64,000 nt of DNA from an uncultured Clostridium sp. (GTDB lineage Bacteria; Bacillota; Clostridia; Clostridiales; Clostridiaceae): contig CAKVEW010000014.1 in NCBI GenBank assembly GCA_934746015.1, forward strand, positions 1-64,000. Direction: 5' to 3'. The notes below the pieces were generated by a model. The model was given only the letters and a program-made list of their open reading frames with translations. It had not been told where the DNA came from and ran no database searches. This document shows positions 17,285-27,974 of this stretch, piece after piece (positions within the stretch are counted from its first letter, which is position 1; every line of letters begins with the position of its first letter). A program made the position numbers and the translations under genes.

Positions 17285-17430
17285 TTTTTTGTTTAAAAAT
17301 TAAAGAGCTTCGCAACATTTAAAAACTAAAAATGTAGAAAGTAAAATATATCTATTTTAGAAACTACTTATAAAATTTCCTCATTAGTTTTACATTCTCA
17401 TTATTAATTTTCACTGTGCAATAGCACTTT
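17285..17430 (-). repeat. hairpin repeat family, copy in glmS leader
   Basis: Between the ribozyme and glmS. Read on the minus strand it starts with a terminal hairpin GTGC-TATT-GCAC (17427-17416) followed by an AATGTAAAA-type arm, like the copy at 42632 but in the opposite orientation; the other end has TTTCTACATTTTTAG. More diverged than the other copies. Confidence 0.45.
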
Positions 17431-17437
17431 GAAGGTT

Positions 17438-17800
17438 TTAACACCTAGCTAATATTGTCCTGTAAATCACTTTACAGTTTTGTTAGCTGTTAACGGTAGT
17501 GTGAATACCGTGGGGCACCCGCCGAAGTATCGATACTCCCCAACCTCGTCCACTTAAGTGACACCCCAAATCTTCGATTTGGTTTGTGGAACTTACTCAG
17601 CGAGCGAATGCGAGTCGAGCTTCCTTTAAAAATAAGCTTTATATAATTAAAAACTTATTGTTACTTTCCTCAAGTTAGTAACTTCTCCAAAACTAATAAA
17701 AAGCTTGAAGATTTTAGGAAACTCCTTCTCATATTCATTCGAAGGAGTAAGTTCGCCTGACTAAATCATAGATTTAGAGGCTCACTTAAGTTCTGGCGCT
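17438..17800 (-). ncRNA. glmS ribozyme/riboswitch with large P1 insertion
   Basis: Self-cleaving, glucosamine-6-phosphate-dependent ribozyme in the glmS leader. On the minus strand the cleavage site A|GCGCCAGAAC is at 17800/17799. The 3' half of the core is clear: GACGAGG (17550-17544), GGGGAGTATCGA, and TTCGGCGGGTGCCCC, then P3 (CGGTA/TACCG) and P4. P1 is a 9-bp stem ACTTAAGTG / CACTTAAGT. Its loop, normally a dozen or so nt, is here about 220 nt (17561-17781) and folds into further helices: GCCT-CTAAATC with its complement, a 10-bp long-range stem GAACTTACTC (17754-17745 on the minus strand) with GAGTAAGTTC (17598-17589), and CCAAATC-GAA-GATTTGG. Confidence 0.93.
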
Positions 17801-18150
17801 TTCTTTTAATTTTCTATCCTCCTTTCTTAAATATTATGTTATTTCATTTATAGTATATATTATGCAACTAAGCTTAATATATAAACTAATTTTAACATAC
17901 TTTTTATCAAAATCAATCATTTTAATTTAAATTTAATTATTTTATCTTATATTTTAAATTTATTTAACTTTATCTCTATATATCTCCTGTTTACTCCTAT
18001 TAATAACTATACATGTAGATGTCTAGACATATAATCAATGCATAATGCATAATGCATAATTGCTGAAAAAACTCAGACTACGCTGAGTTTTATTAAATAT
18101 AAAATTATTTTTTTATGATAACCCTTATTTATCTTGATTAAATGTAAAAA
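17801..18150. other. intergenic stretch upstream of glmS ribozyme
   Basis: About 350 nt without a gene. It holds the glmS promoter region (not confidently located), a GGAGG-like string at 17819-17823 with no start codon behind it, an AT-rich middle, and at 18037-18091 a short member of the repeat family. Confidence 0.6.
18037..18091. repeat. 7-bp tandem repeat plus family hairpin
   Basis: Three tandem units of ATGCATA (about 18038-18060), then a hairpin AAAACTCAG-actacg-CTGAGTTTT (18068-18091). The hairpin resembles the second inner hairpin of the repeat family. Minus-strand reading gives a T6 tract after it, so it can also act as a terminator. Confidence 0.6.
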
Positions 18151-18191
18151 GTAGTTAATATTTAATAATATAAAAATTAAATATTAACTAC
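18151..18191 (-). terminator. terminator overlapping GIY-YIG gene end
   Basis: A perfect 16-bp stem GTAGTTAATATTTAAT with its complement around a 9-nt loop. The stop codon of the GIY-YIG gene (18177-18179) lies inside the stem; minus-strand TTTTTAC follows. Confidence 0.8.
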
Positions 18192-18437
18192 TCCACTAAA
18201 GTTATCTATCAATTTTAATTTTTCTTGTCTTGATAGTTGCTTTATTGCATATTCCCTTCTCATTGCCTCTTTTTTATCTTCAAACTCCTCAAAATATACT
18301 ATTTCTACCGGAAGTCTAACTCTTGTATATTTAGCTCCTTTTCCACTGTTATGAACTTTTATTCTTTTTTCTAGAGAGGTTGTCCACCCTGTATATAAAG
18401 TGTTATCTGAACATTTTAAAATATATACGTAATTCAT
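18177..18437 (-). CDS. GIY-YIG domain protein, YhbQ/YazA type
   Basis: Small single-domain protein of the UPF0213 (YhbQ/YazA) group, 86 residues. The GIY-YIG-like core is visible as YVYILKCSDNTLYTGWT at 3-19 with the catalytic-type Arg in LEKRIKVHN and the family segment GKGAKYTRVRLPVEIVYFE. The role of these stand-alone proteins is not settled; they are thought to act on DNA. The start at 18437 has GGAG 5 nt upstream; upstream in-frame codons lack a ribosome binding site. It appears monocistronic. Confidence 0.88.
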   Translation of the reverse strand: MNYVYILKCSDNTLYTGWTTSLEKRIKVHNSGKGAKYTRVRLPVEIVYFEEFEDKKEAMRREYAIKQLSRQEKLKLIDNFSGVVNI

Positions 18438-18502
18438 TTTTTCTCCTAGTTTAATCTTATTTAGTATTTTGATATTAATAAATAAATTATAACTCAATAA
18501 AG

Positions 18503-18533
18503 GGTTATCTTAAATATCGCTTTTAAGATAACC
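18503..18533 (-). terminator. terminator after lipoprotein gene
   Basis: A 12-bp perfect stem GGTTATCTTAAA / TTTAAGATAACC with a 7-nt loop, 13 nt after the stop; minus-strand CTTTATTG follows. Confidence 0.7.
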
Positions 18534-18546
18534 TCTAATTTCTTAA

Positions 18547-19047
18547 CTATTTAAATGTATTTTCAATTTTTGTTTTCATTGATTCTACTTTATCCTTGGC
18601 TACATCTTTCTTTTCTCTTATTGCTGTATCATATTCATTAAATAAATTTTCCATATCATCTAAGGTACTTCTTATAGAAGCATCTTCTACTGTATTTCTT
18701 AAATTTGTAAGCTTACCTCTAAATTCTGTACTATATTTATCCCAATCTTCAGAGTTTATATTTTCTACTCCACCACCAACTTTTTCATTAAATTCTGTAT
18801 ATAAATTATTTACAGCAGTTCTACTTTCATTTATTGAAGACCCTTGGTTATTAGTTCCATTTGTATTGGAATTTGTCCCATTGTTTGTTCCAGTTCCATT
18901 ATTTTCATGCACTCCTGTGCCATTGGTTCCATCTGTTACTCCTGTACCTGATTTATTATTTGTTGATGGATTTTCTGTTTTATTTCTTCCACAAGCTGCT
19001 AGTCCTAAACTACAAGTTATCAACATCCCTATTAATAATTTTTTCAT
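18547..19047 (-). CDS. small lipoprotein with Asn/Gly/Thr-rich linker
   Basis: Secreted, membrane-anchored protein of 166 residues. A lipoprotein signal MKKLLIGMLITCSLGLAAC puts the lipidated Cys at 19. Then comes a low-complexity linker (about 25-70) built of NGTGT, NNGTN and similar units, followed by a helical C-terminal domain (about 75-166) rich in Glu, Asp and Lys that may form a coiled coil. I do not recognise the C-terminal domain. The ATG at 19047 follows GGAGG with an 8-nt gap; an in-frame ATG at 19074 lies upstream of that site and is not likely used. It looks monocistronic. Confidence 0.8.
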   Translation of the reverse strand: MKKLLIGMLITCSLGLAACGRNKTENPSTNNKSGTGVTDGTNGTGVHENNGTGTNNGTNSNTNGTNNQGSSINESRTAVNNLYTEFNEKVGGGVENINSEDWDKYSTEFRGKLTNLRNTVEDASIRSTLDDMENLFNEYDTAIREKKDVAKDKVESMKTKIENTFK

Positions 19048-19157
19048 TTTTAATTCCTCCTCATTTAGCCACATAGTTATTTTCCCTCTTGCTTTATAAA
19101 AATATACTATTATCTAAATGTCATATTACTTGTAAACTTTCAAAAAATAAGAAAAAA

Positions 19158-19197
19158 GTTAATTTTCAAAATCCAATTAAGTACTTTGAAAATTAAC
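19158..19197 (-). terminator. terminator after prenyltransferase gene
   Basis: A 13-bp stem GTTAATTTTCAAA / TTTGAAAATTAAC, followed on the minus strand by TTTTTTC. Confidence 0.8.
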
Positions 19198-19247
19198 TCT
19201 TAACTATTTCATATTACTCTTATCTTCTAAATTCTCTCTAATTCACT

Positions 19248-20198
19248 TTATCCTAATAAAACTCCAGCTAAAATAGTAATAGCATAAACTAAATTTGTAA
19301 TCACAAAATTTTTAACTGCTAAAACAAAAGTATTCTTTTTAGTTTGAAGTTTATTAAATTTATTAATATTTCCTTGAACTACTTTTAATACTAATAAAGT
19401 TACTATTGAAACCACTGGTAGCACTCTAAGTACTACGCCAATAAATATAGAAATAAATCCAGCATAGTATAACCATTTAAATACCTTTAATGCATTTTCT
19501 TTACCAATATATATTGGTAAAGTGTATCTTTTATTTTCTATATCCTCATCTATATCACAAATATTATTTGCAAGCATTATATTTGAAATTCCCATTATTG
19601 GAGATAAACATATTATAAATATATTAATTAATTCTATAAAATTGAAGGTTATGCTTACATTACTTAATCCATTAATATTTACACTTAATACTCCCATATC
19701 AAATATATGAATATAAATAGATAAAAATGTTATTATTAAACCCATAGCAAGTCCTGAAAAAATTTCCCCAAAGGGTGTTCTTGAAATTGGAATTGGTCCA
19801 AAGGAATAGGCTATTCCAATTACAAAGGATATAGCTCCAATTAATAAAACTATAATATTAGTATTTTTAACTAATAATAATCCTAAAGTCGCTGCTATAA
19901 CTAACATGGTACAAATTAAGACTCTAACTACTTTTGGATTTAAATTATTACTTACTATTGCATTATGAGTTTCGTATCCATATCCTTCTTTTTTAATTGC
20001 CTTTGCATAATCCATATAATTATTTATAGCTGTTGTAGTCATGTCAAATATTATCATTGATAAAAACATTATAATTGCATTTTTAAGATTAAAATTATCA
20101 TATCTGTATAAAGCGTAAAAAGTTCCTAATAAATATGGAATAACACTTGCTACTTTTGTTTGTATTTCCACTAGTTCTAGAAAGCTTATAATATTCAT
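19248..20198 (-). CDS. UbiA/MenA-family prenyltransferase
   Basis: Integral membrane prenyltransferase, 316 residues with about eight hydrophobic segments. The two Asp-rich motifs are recognisable: NNYMDYAKA near 60 (first motif, normally NDxxD) and NICDIDEDIENKRYTLP near 208 (second motif, DxxxD). The sequence is closest in style to MenA-like 1,4-dihydroxy-2-naphthoate prenyltransferases, but no other men genes are in the window and many clostridia lack menaquinone, so the acceptor is uncertain. The first motif reads NNYMD rather than NDYMD. GGAGG precedes the ATG, and the gene is flanked by terminators, so it is monocistronic. Confidence 0.82.
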   Translation of the reverse strand: MNIISFLELVEIQTKVASVIPYLLGTFYALYRYDNFNLKNAIIMFLSMIIFDMTTTAINNYMDYAKAIKKEGYGYETHNAIVSNNLNPKVVRVLICTMLVIAATLGLLLVKNTNIIVLLIGAISFVIGIAYSFGPIPISRTPFGEIFSGLAMGLIITFLSIYIHIFDMGVLSVNINGLSNVSITFNFIELINIFIICLSPIMGISNIMLANNICDIDEDIENKRYTLPIYIGKENALKVFKWLYYAGFISIFIGVVLRVLPVVSIVTLLVLKVVQGNINKFNKLQTKKNTFVLAVKNFVITNLVYAITILAGVLLG

Positions 20199-20247
20199 CT
20201 CTTTTCCTCCTTTTGTTTATATTTCATATTTTAACATAAACAAAAAA

Positions 20248-20275
20248 AGAAATTCAGCTATAATACTGAATTTCT
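20248..20275 (-). terminator. terminator of ilv-leu operon
   Basis: Stem AGAAATTCAG / CTGAATTTCT with an 8-nt loop, followed on the minus strand by TTTTTTTG. It closes the eight-gene branched-chain amino-acid operon. Confidence 0.88.
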
Positions 20276-20306
20276 TTCTAAAGCTTAAGCCATTTAATTT
20301 TAATTG

Positions 20307-21323
<1,017 letters not shown>

Positions 21324-21330
21324 CTATTAT

Positions 21331-23001
21331 TTAAACATCTTCTTCACTTATTATTTCATTAATTGGTGCACCAGGTGCAACCATAGGAAATACTTTTTTA
21401 TCATTGTGTATTACATAATCTATTACAACTGGTCCTTTATATTCTAGAGCTTCCTTTAACACAGGAAGAAGTTCCTCTTTCTCAAGGACTCTATATCCCT
21501 TACAACCAAAAGCTTCAGCTACCTTTACAAAATCTGTTGTTCTATTTAAAGTCGTTGATGAATATCTTCCTTCATAGAAAAAGTTTTGCCACTGCCTTAC
21601 CATTCCTAAAGAATTGTTATTTAGTATTATAACTATTATAGGTAAATTATTTTTAGCTACTGTAGCTAGTTCATTGCAGTTCATTCCAAAACTTCCATCA
21701 CCAGCAATATTAATTACTTGTTTATCCTTTAATGCCATTTGTGCCCCAATTGAAGCACCTAACCCGTACCCCATAGTTCCAAGACCACCTGATGATATAA
21801 AAGTTCTTGGTGTCTTAAATTTAAAGAATTGAGAAGCCCACATTTGATGCTGACCAACTTCTGTTGTAAGAACAAAACTTCCATCATCTAACTCACTAAG
21901 CTTTCTAAATAAAAACTCTGGAGTTAATTCTCCTGTTTCAGAAGTTTCTTCAATATTTAAGGCTTTAAGCTCCCTCATCTTTTCAAGCCACTCTTCATTT
22001 TTCTTTTCTTTAAGAAGTGGAATTAATCTTTGAAGTACTATTTTTAAATCTCCAACTATAAATGAATCTACTTTTACATTTTTATTTATTTCTGCTGGAT
22101 CTATATCTATATGAATTACTTTTGCATTTTTTATATGATTATTACTGCTTATAACTCTATCACTAAACCTTGCACCAAGATTAATTAATAAATCACATTT
22201 GCTGGTTAGTATATTTGAAGCTTTACTTCCATGCATTCCTATCATCCCTGTATATAATGGATGATTATATGGCATTGATGACATTGCCATAAGAGAAGTT
22301 GCAACTGGTGAATTTATTTTATTAACTATTTCTTTGAGCTCTTCATAAGCTCCTGATGCTACTATTCCACCACCTGCATATATAAATGGCCTCTCTGCTT
22401 CATTAATTAATTTTGCTACACTTTCTAAAGCTTCCTTTGTTATATGTTTAGTTTTTCTCTGAACCTCTTTTGGAATTATTGGCTCATATATTGCTTTTGC
22501 TGCTGTTATATCTTTAGGTATATCTATTAATACAGGTCCTGGTCTTCCTTCTTTTGCTATATAAAATGCTTCCCTTACTATTCTCTGCAAATCATTAACA
22601 TCTTTAACAATATAATTGTGCTTTGTTATTGGCATTGTAATTCCTGTAATATCAACCTCTTGGAAACTATCCTTTCCTAACAATGGCTTAGTTACATTTC
22701 CTGTAATAGCAACCATAGGAATCGAATCCATATATGCAGTTGCAATACCAGTAACTAAATTAGTTGCCCCAGGACCAGAAGTAGCTAAACAAACTCCAAC
22801 CTTTCCAGTCGCCCTTGCATATCCATCAGCCGCATGAGAAGCACCTTGTTCATGAGCAGTTAATATATGAGTAATTTTATCTCTATATTTATAAAGTTCA
22901 TCATATATATTTAAAACAGCGCCACCTGGATATCCGAATATTGTATCAACACCCTCATCTAAAAGGGATTTTATTAAAATTTCAGCTCCAGTTATAATCA
23001 T
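21331..23001 (-). CDS. ilvB: acetolactate synthase large subunit
   Basis: Catalytic subunit of acetohydroxyacid synthase (556 aa), ThDP- and FAD-dependent, condensing pyruvate with pyruvate or 2-oxobutyrate. The catalytic Glu is Glu51 in AHEQGA, and the ThDP-Mg site is GDGSFGMNCNEL near 430. I place the start at 23001 because GGGGGG lies 5 nt upstream and the protein then begins MIITGAEIL as in the family. Codons further upstream are open only because a hairpin repeat inserted there lacks stops in this frame. The regulatory subunit ilvN is encoded at the other end of the operon, eight genes apart in order of transcription. Confidence 0.96.
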   Translation of the reverse strand: MIITGAEILIKSLLDEGVDTIFGYPGGAVLNIYDELYKYRDKITHILTAHEQGASHAADGYARATGKVGVCLATSGPGATNLVTGIATAYMDSIPMVAITGNVTKPLLGKDSFQEVDITGITMPITKHNYIVKDVNDLQRIVREAFYIAKEGRPGPVLIDIPKDITAAKAIYEPIIPKEVQRKTKHITKEALESVAKLINEAERPFIYAGGGIVASGAYEELKEIVNKINSPVATSLMAMSSMPYNHPLYTGMIGMHGSKASNILTSKCDLLINLGARFSDRVISSNNHIKNAKVIHIDIDPAEINKNVKVDSFIVGDLKIVLQRLIPLLKEKKNEEWLEKMRELKALNIEETSETGELTPEFLFRKLSELDDGSFVLTTEVGQHQMWASQFFKFKTPRTFISSGGLGTMGYGLGASIGAQMALKDKQVINIAGDGSFGMNCNELATVAKNNLPIIVIILNNNSLGMVRQWQNFFYEGRYSSTTLNRTTDFVKVAEAFGCKGYRVLEKEELLPVLKEALEYKGPVVIDYVIHNDKKVFPMVAPGAPINEIISEEDV

Positions 23002-23020
23002 AAATACCCCCCTTTTTTGA

Positions 23021-23180
23021 AATGTAGAATTAAGAATGAAAAATGAAAAATTATGGATATAATTCAGCAAAGCTGAATTATTAAATTTTCTAAACTCCGA
23101 AGGAGTTTACTCCCTGATTCTACATTCTACATTTTACATTCTTCATTAATTCTTCATTCTTTCATTCTTTCATTTTTTCA
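23021..23180. repeat. hairpin repeat family, copy B
   Basis: Fills the gap between ilvD and ilvB. Left arm AATGTAGAATTAAGAATG, hairpin 1 ATAATTCAGC-aaa-GCTGAATTAT (23059-23081), hairpin 2 TAAACTCC-gaa-GGAGTTTA (23091-23109), right arm with TTCTACATTCTACATTTTAC pairing back to the left arm, then CATTCTTTCATT units. Confidence 0.85.
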
Positions 23181-24839
23181 TTATTTAAGTATTGCCCCTG
23201 TACTTGCAGAGCTTACTAATTTCGCATATCTTGCTAAGTATCCTTCTGTTACCTTTGGTGGTAATGGTTTGAAGTTCTTTCTTCTCTCTGCTAAAACTTC
23301 ATCATCTACTAATAGTTCTAGTTTTCCATTTGGTATATCTATTGAAATAATATCTCCTTCTTCTACTAGTCCTATTGTTCCACCTTCAGCTGCTTCTGGA
23401 GAAATATGTCCAATTGCAGCTCCTTTAGTAGCTCCACTGAATCTTCCATCAGTTATAAGTGCTACATATTTATCTAAACCCATTCCCGCAATTGCTGATG
23501 TTGGTGATAGCATTTCTCTCATACCAGGACCACCCTTTGGACCTTCATATCTAATTACTACTACATCACCCTTAACTATTTTTTTAGAAAGAATAGCTTC
23601 AATTGCATCCTCTTCTAAATCAAATACTCTTGCTGGTCCCTTATGAACTAACATTTCTTCTAATACTGCAGATTTCTTAACTACGGCTCCATCTTCTGCT
23701 AAATTCCCTCTTAATACCCTAATTCCACCAGTTGAACTAAATGGTTCATCTATATTCTTAATAATATTGTAATCAAGTACTTCTACTCCCTCTAAGTTTT
23801 CCTTATGAGTTTTAGATGTAGCTGTTACACAATCTAAATCTAAAAGATCCTTCTTTGAAAGTTCCTTCATAACTGCTTGAATTCCACCAGCCCAATATAA
23901 TTCTTCAATATGAGTATCTGAAGCTGGTGCTAATCTACAAAGATTTGGTGTTACTTCTGATATTTCATTTATCATATCTAAATTTAAATCTACTTTTGCT
24001 TCATTTGCTATTGCTGTTAAATGAAGAACACTATTTGTAGAACATCCTAAAGCCATATCTACAGTTAATGCATTTCTTATAGATTTTTCATTTACTATAT
24101 CTCTTGGTTTAATATCTTTTTCTAATAAGTCCATTATTTTCATACCTGCATATTTAGCAAGTCTCATTCTTTCTGAATATACTGCTGGTATTGTTCCATT
24201 TCCAGGTAACCCTAACCCTAAAACTTCTGCTAAACAATTCATTGAATTTGCTGTAAACATACCTGAACATGATCCACATGTTGGACATGCCTTATTTTCC
24301 ATATCACATAAATCACCCTCTAACATAGTTCCATTCTCAAATGCCCCAACTGCTTCAAACATAGTTGAAAGAGATACGTCTTTACCCTTGAATTTACCGG
24401 CTAACATTGGTCCACCACTAATCACTATTGCTGGTATATTAAGTCTTAATGCAGCCATCATCATACCTGGTACAATCTTGTCACAGTTTGGAATTAATAC
24501 TAATGCATCAAAGGCATGTGCCTTAACCATACATTCTATAGTGTCTGCTATAAGTTCTCTTGTAACTAAGGAATATCTCATTCCTTCATGTCCCATTGCT
24601 ATACCATCACATACTCCTATAGTTGGAAATACTATTGGAGTGCCTCCAGACATAAGTACTCCCTTTTTAACTGATTCAACTATTTTATCTAAATTTATAT
24701 GGCCTGCTATTATATCATTTTGTGAAGTTACAACACCTATTAATGGTCTATTTATTTCTTCATCAGTTAACCCAGTTGCCTTTAATAATGATCTATGTGG
24801 TGCTTTTTGTGGACCTTTTTTTATCACATCACTCCTCAT
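23181..24839 (-). CDS. ilvD: dihydroxy-acid dehydratase
   Basis: Fe-S enzyme that dehydrates 2,3-dihydroxy acids to the 2-oxo acids of valine and isoleucine (552 aa, normal). Cluster ligands are visible: the Cys in [10 protein letters not shown] at about 119 and the cluster CPTCGSCSG at about 185-193. The Mg site and C-terminal GRFSGATKG (about 457-465) are intact. The ATG at 24839 has GAGAGGTG 6 nt upstream; the in-frame GTG 9 nt earlier overlaps that site. It follows leuB closely (17 nt) and is separated from ilvB by repeat copy B. Confidence 0.97.
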   Translation of the reverse strand: MRSDVIKKGPQKAPHRSLLKATGLTDEEINRPLIGVVTSQNDIIAGHINLDKIVESVKKGVLMSGGTPIVFPTIGVCDGIAMGHEGMRYSLVTRELIADTIECMVKAHAFDALVLIPNCDKIVPGMMMAALRLNIPAIVISGGPMLAGKFKGKDVSLSTMFEAVGAFENGTMLEGDLCDMENKACPTCGSCSGMFTANSMNCLAEVLGLGLPGNGTIPAVYSERMRLAKYAGMKIMDLLEKDIKPRDIVNEKSIRNALTVDMALGCSTNSVLHLTAIANEAKVDLNLDMINEISEVTPNLCRLAPASDTHIEELYWAGGIQAVMKELSKKDLLDLDCVTATSKTHKENLEGVEVLDYNIIKNIDEPFSSTGGIRVLRGNLAEDGAVVKKSAVLEEMLVHKGPARVFDLEEDAIEAILSKKIVKGDVVVIRYEGPKGGPGMREMLSPTSAIAGMGLDKYVALITDGRFSGATKGAAIGHISPEAAEGGTIGLVEEGDIISIDIPNGKLELLVDDEVLAERRKNFKPLPPKVTEGYLARYAKLVSSASTGAILK

Positions 24840-24856
24840 ATATTTCACCTCTCACT

Positions 24857-25927
24857 TTATATATTTTCTAATACTAATTTTCCTATCTCACTAGTTCCAA
24901 CTAGCTTCATTCCGTCACTCATTATATCCCCTGTTCTATACCCATCTTCTAAAGCCTTAACTACTGCACCTTCTATAATTCTTGCTTCATCTTCTAAATT
25001 AAAGCTGTATCTTAGCATCATTGCTGCCGAAAGTATAGTTGCTAATGGATTGGCAATTCCCTTTCCTGCTATATCTGGTGCACTACCATGTATAGGCTCA
25101 TACATTCCAAACTTTCCTTCTCCTAAAGATGCTGAAGGTAACATCCCAATTGATCCTGTTATCATACTTGCCTCGTCTGATAAAATATCCCCAAACATAT
25201 TAGAAGTGACTATTACATCAAATTGCTTTGGATCTCTTACTAATTGCATAGAAGCATTATCCACATACATATGATTAACCTGAACTTTTGGATAATCTTT
25301 AGAAACTTCCTCTATAACACTTCTCCAAAGCCTTGAAGTTTCTAATATATTTGCTTTATCTACACTTGTAAGCTTTTTATCCCTTTTCATAGCTGTTTCA
25401 AATGCAATTTTAGCTATTCTTCTTACTTCATTCACATTATATCTTTCAGTATCATAAGCACCCTGTATTCCATCTATCTCTTCTCTGCCTCTTTCGCCAA
25501 AATATATTCCCCCAGTCAGTTCCCTAACTACACATATATCTATACCATCCCCTATTATGCTATCCTTTAATGGAGATGCATCCTTTAATGGTGCATATAA
25601 TAAAGCTGGTCTTAAATTACAATATAAGTTTAATCCACCTCTTAATCCAAGTAATGCTTGTTCAGGTCTAACCTTTGCATTTAGATCATCCCATTTCGGA
25701 CCACCCACTGCTCCAAGCAATACAGCATCTGCTTTTTTACAAGCCTCTAAAGTTTCCTTTGGAAGTGGTGTACCTTTTTCATCTATAGCACATCCTCCTG
25801 CTAATAAATACTCATATTCAAAGGTATGGTTAAACTTATCCCCAACACAATTTAAAACATTCACAGTTTGTTCCACAACCTCTGGACCAATTCCGTCCCC
25901 AGGTATTACAGCTATTTTATAATTCAT
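24857..25927 (-). CDS. leuB: 3-isopropylmalate (and methylmalate) dehydrogenase
   Basis: NAD-dependent oxidative decarboxylase, 356 residues. Motifs: [10 protein letters not shown] at 8-17, the substrate loop near [18 protein letters not shown] (about 92-109), and the cofactor segment [14 protein letters not shown] near 276-289. In leucine synthesis it acts on 3-isopropylmalate; in the citramalate route it acts on 3-methylmalate to give 2-oxobutyrate. Since the operon starts with cimA rather than leuA, the second role is at least likely. The 142-nt gap to leuD upstream is occupied by repeat copy C. Confidence 0.96.
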   Translation of the reverse strand: MNYKIAVIPGDGIGPEVVEQTVNVLNCVGDKFNHTFEYEYLLAGGCAIDEKGTPLPKETLEACKKADAVLLGAVGGPKWDDLNAKVRPEQALLGLRGGLNLYCNLRPALLYAPLKDASPLKDSIIGDGIDICVVRELTGGIYFGERGREEIDGIQGAYDTERYNVNEVRRIAKIAFETAMKRDKKLTSVDKANILETSRLWRSVIEEVSKDYPKVQVNHMYVDNASMQLVRDPKQFDVIVTSNMFGDILSDEASMITGSIGMLPSASLGEGKFGMYEPIHGSAPDIAGKGIANPLATILSAAMMLRYSFNLEDEARIIEGAVVKALEDGYRTGDIMSDGMKLVGTSEIGKLVLENI

Positions 25928-25944
25928 CTTTTAACCCCCTTTTT

Positions 25945-26096
25945 AATGTAGAATGAAAAATGAAAAATTATTGTTATAATTCAGCAAAGCTGAATTATTA
26001 AATTTCTAAACTTCGCAGGAGTTTATTCCTTAATTCTACATTCTACACTTTACATTCTTAATTACTTCTTCATTCTTTCATTTTTTCATTCTTAAT
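25945..26096. repeat. hairpin repeat family, copy C
   Basis: Between leuD and leuB. Hairpin 1 is ATAATTCAGC-aaa-GCTGAATTAT (25976-25998), hairpin 2 a weaker AAACTtC / GAGTTT (26008-26024), right arm TTCTACATTCTACACTTTAC and CATTCTTTCATT units. The right arm runs into the leuD reading frame and encodes its last residues. Confidence 0.85.
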
Positions 26097-26567
26097 GTAG
26101 TTTACTAGTCCCCCGCAGTTTATTATTTTTTGCATGAATTCTGGGAATGGTTCTCCTTGATATTCTTGATTTTTAGTATTATTTTTTATAATTCCTGTAG
26201 CAAAATCTATTTCTAAGTCGTCCCCTGCATCTATTGCTTTAACTGCTTCATCGCATTCTAATATAGGCAATCCTATATTTATTGCATTTCTATAAAATAT
26301 TCTTGCAAAAGTTGAAGCTATTACACAACTTACTCCACTTTCCTTTATAGCTATTGGTGCATGCTCTCTTGATGAGCCACAACCAAAGTTCTTATTTGCA
26401 ACTATAATATCTCCCTTTTGAACTTTCTTAGTAAATTCTTTATCTATATCTTCCATACAGTGTGCTGCTAATTCCTTTGGATCAGAGGTATTTAAATACC
26501 TTGCTGGAATTATTACATCTGTATCTACATTGTCTCCATATTTAAAAACTCTACCTTTTGCCTTCAT
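26070..26567 (-). CDS. leuD: 3-isopropylmalate dehydratase small subunit
   Basis: Swivelling-domain subunit of the isopropylmalate/citramalate isomerase (LeuCD), 165 residues, the short form typical of clostridia and archaea. It has [15 protein letters not shown] at 11-25 and the [12 protein letters not shown] motif at about 58-70. The last residues (NEKMKE) and the stop codon are encoded by the right arm of the hairpin repeat, so the original C-terminus was probably replaced or trimmed by that insertion. A 124-nt gap, filled by copy D, separates it from leuC. Confidence 0.95.
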   Translation of the reverse strand: MKAKGRVFKYGDNVDTDVIIPARYLNTSDPKELAAHCMEDIDKEFTKKVQKGDIIVANKNFGCGSSREHAPIAIKESGVSCVIASTFARIFYRNAINIGLPILECDEAVKAIDAGDDLEIDFATGIIKNNTKNQEYQGEPFPEFMQKIINCGGLVNYIKNEKMKE

Positions 26568-26586
26568 TTAAAATCCCCCTTTTTAT

Positions 26587-26700
26587 AATGTAAAATGCAG
26601 AATTAAGGATAATTCAGCATAGCTGAATTTGAAATTTTATTTCTTAACTTAGCTTTGCTAAGTTATTTCCTTAATTTTTCATTTTTCATTCTTAATTTTT
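26587..26700. repeat. hairpin repeat family, copy D
   Basis: Between leuC and leuD, touching the leuC stop. Hairpin 1 is AATTCAGC-ata-GCTGAATT (26611-26629), hairpin 2 AACTTAGC-ttt-GCTAAGTT (26646-26664). Arms are shorter than in copies B and C. Confidence 0.82.
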
Positions 26701-27957
26701 AATTTCTTCTGGGTTTGTTATTCTCCCTGTAAGTGCTGATGCTGCTGCAACCGCTGGACTTGCTAGATATACTTCTGATTCAACATGTCCCATTCTTCCT
26801 ACGAAATTTCTATTTGTAGTTGAAACTGCTCTTTCACCTTTTGCTAGGATACCCATATGACCTCCTAAGCATGGCCCACAAGTTGATGTTGAGAATACTG
26901 CACCAGCTTCTACTAAGTCTTTTATTATTCCTTCTTCTAAAGCTTGAAGGTAGATTTTTTGAGTTCCAGGGAATACAATGCATCTAACTCCCTTTTTAAT
27001 TTTTTTACCTTTTATTATATCTCTTGCAATTCTTAAGTCTGATATCCTACCATTTGTACAAGAACCTATAACTACTTGGTCTACTTCTACATCCCCAACA
27101 TTATCTATAGTTCTCGTATTATCTGGTAAATGAGGGAAGGCTACTGTTGGTTTTAATGTGCTTAAGTCTATTTCATAAACTTCATCATACTCAGCATCCT
27201 CATCTGCTTCATAAACTTTCCACTCTCTATCTGAATGGTCTTTTAAATATTCAACTGTTACATCATCAACTGGGAAAATTCCATTTTTCCCACCTGCCTC
27301 AATAGCCATATTTGCCATTGTAAACCTATCATCTATTGAAAGATATTTTATTCCATCTCCAACAAACTCCATTGATTTGTATAAAGCTCCATCAACACCT
27401 ATCATACCTATAATATGAAGAATTATGTCTTTACCACTTATCCACTTAGCAGGCTTATTCTTTAAAACAAATTTTATTGCTGCTGGCACTTTAAACCAGC
27501 ACTTACCTATAGCCATTCCAGCTGCCATATCTGTGGAACCTATTCCTGTTGAAAAAGCTCCTAAAGCTCCATAAGTACAAGTGTGTGAATCTGCCCCAAT
27601 TACAACATCACCAGCAACTACTAGGCCTTTTTCTGGAATAAGACAATGTTCAATTCCCATTTCACCAACATCAAAGTAATTAGTTATATCCTTCTCTTTG
27701 GCAAATTCCCTTATCATTTTATTTTGTTCTGCTGCTTTTATATCTTTGTTTGGAGTGAAGTGATCAGGTACTATTGCTACCTTATCCTTATCAAAAACTT
27801 TTTCTAATTTTAATTTATAAAATTCATTAACTGCTACTGGTGATGTAATATCATTGCCTAACACTAAATTTAAATCTGCCTCAATTAGCTGCCCCGCCTT
27901 CACACTTTCTAATCCTGAATGGGCTGCAAGGATTTTTTGAGTCATAGTCATACCCAT
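26692..27957 (-). CDS. leuC: 3-isopropylmalate dehydratase large subunit
   Basis: Fe-S aconitase-like subunit, 421 residues, the short LeuC type that pairs with short LeuD. Cluster cysteines are in VIGSCTNGR (about 296-304) and [10 protein letters not shown] (about 358-367), and the substrate region [22 protein letters not shown] lies near 122-143. With LeuD it isomerises 2-isopropylmalate or, in the citramalate pathway, citramalate to 3-methylmalate. The start is 17 nt after cimA; GGGGGA precedes the ATG by 8 nt. Confidence 0.96.
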   Translation of the reverse strand: MGMTMTQKILAAHSGLESVKAGQLIEADLNLVLGNDITSPVAVNEFYKLKLEKVFDKDKVAIVPDHFTPNKDIKAAEQNKMIREFAKEKDITNYFDVGEMGIEHCLIPEKGLVVAGDVVIGADSHTCTYGALGAFSTGIGSTDMAAGMAIGKCWFKVPAAIKFVLKNKPAKWISGKDIILHIIGMIGVDGALYKSMEFVGDGIKYLSIDDRFTMANMAIEAGGKNGIFPVDDVTVEYLKDHSDREWKVYEADEDAEYDEVYEIDLSTLKPTVAFPHLPDNTRTIDNVGDVEVDQVVIGSCTNGRISDLRIARDIIKGKKIKKGVRCIVFPGTQKIYLQALEEGIIKDLVEAGAVFSTSTCGPCLGGHMGILAKGERAVSTTNRNFVGRMGHVESEVYLASPAVAAASALTGRITNPEEIKN

Positions 27958-27974
27958 ATTTTTAGTCCCCCTTT

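Noticed and set aside
17814..17830. GGAGG string upstream of the glmS ribozyme as start of a leader peptide
   Set aside because: No start codon with an open frame follows before the cleavage site.
18596..19099. Open + strand frame of 167 codons opposite the lipoprotein gene
   Set aside because: It is the antisense of the repetitive NGT linker and signal peptide; no ribosome binding site, and the minus-strand gene has a clear lipoprotein signal.
22999..23070. Longer IlvB N-terminus starting at 23070
   Set aside because: Those codons are repeat sequence; the family start and a GGGGGG site support 23001.
24388..24894. Open + strand frame of 168 codons opposite ilvD
   Set aside because: Shadow of a strongly conserved enzyme gene; composition of a reverse-frame translation and no start signals.
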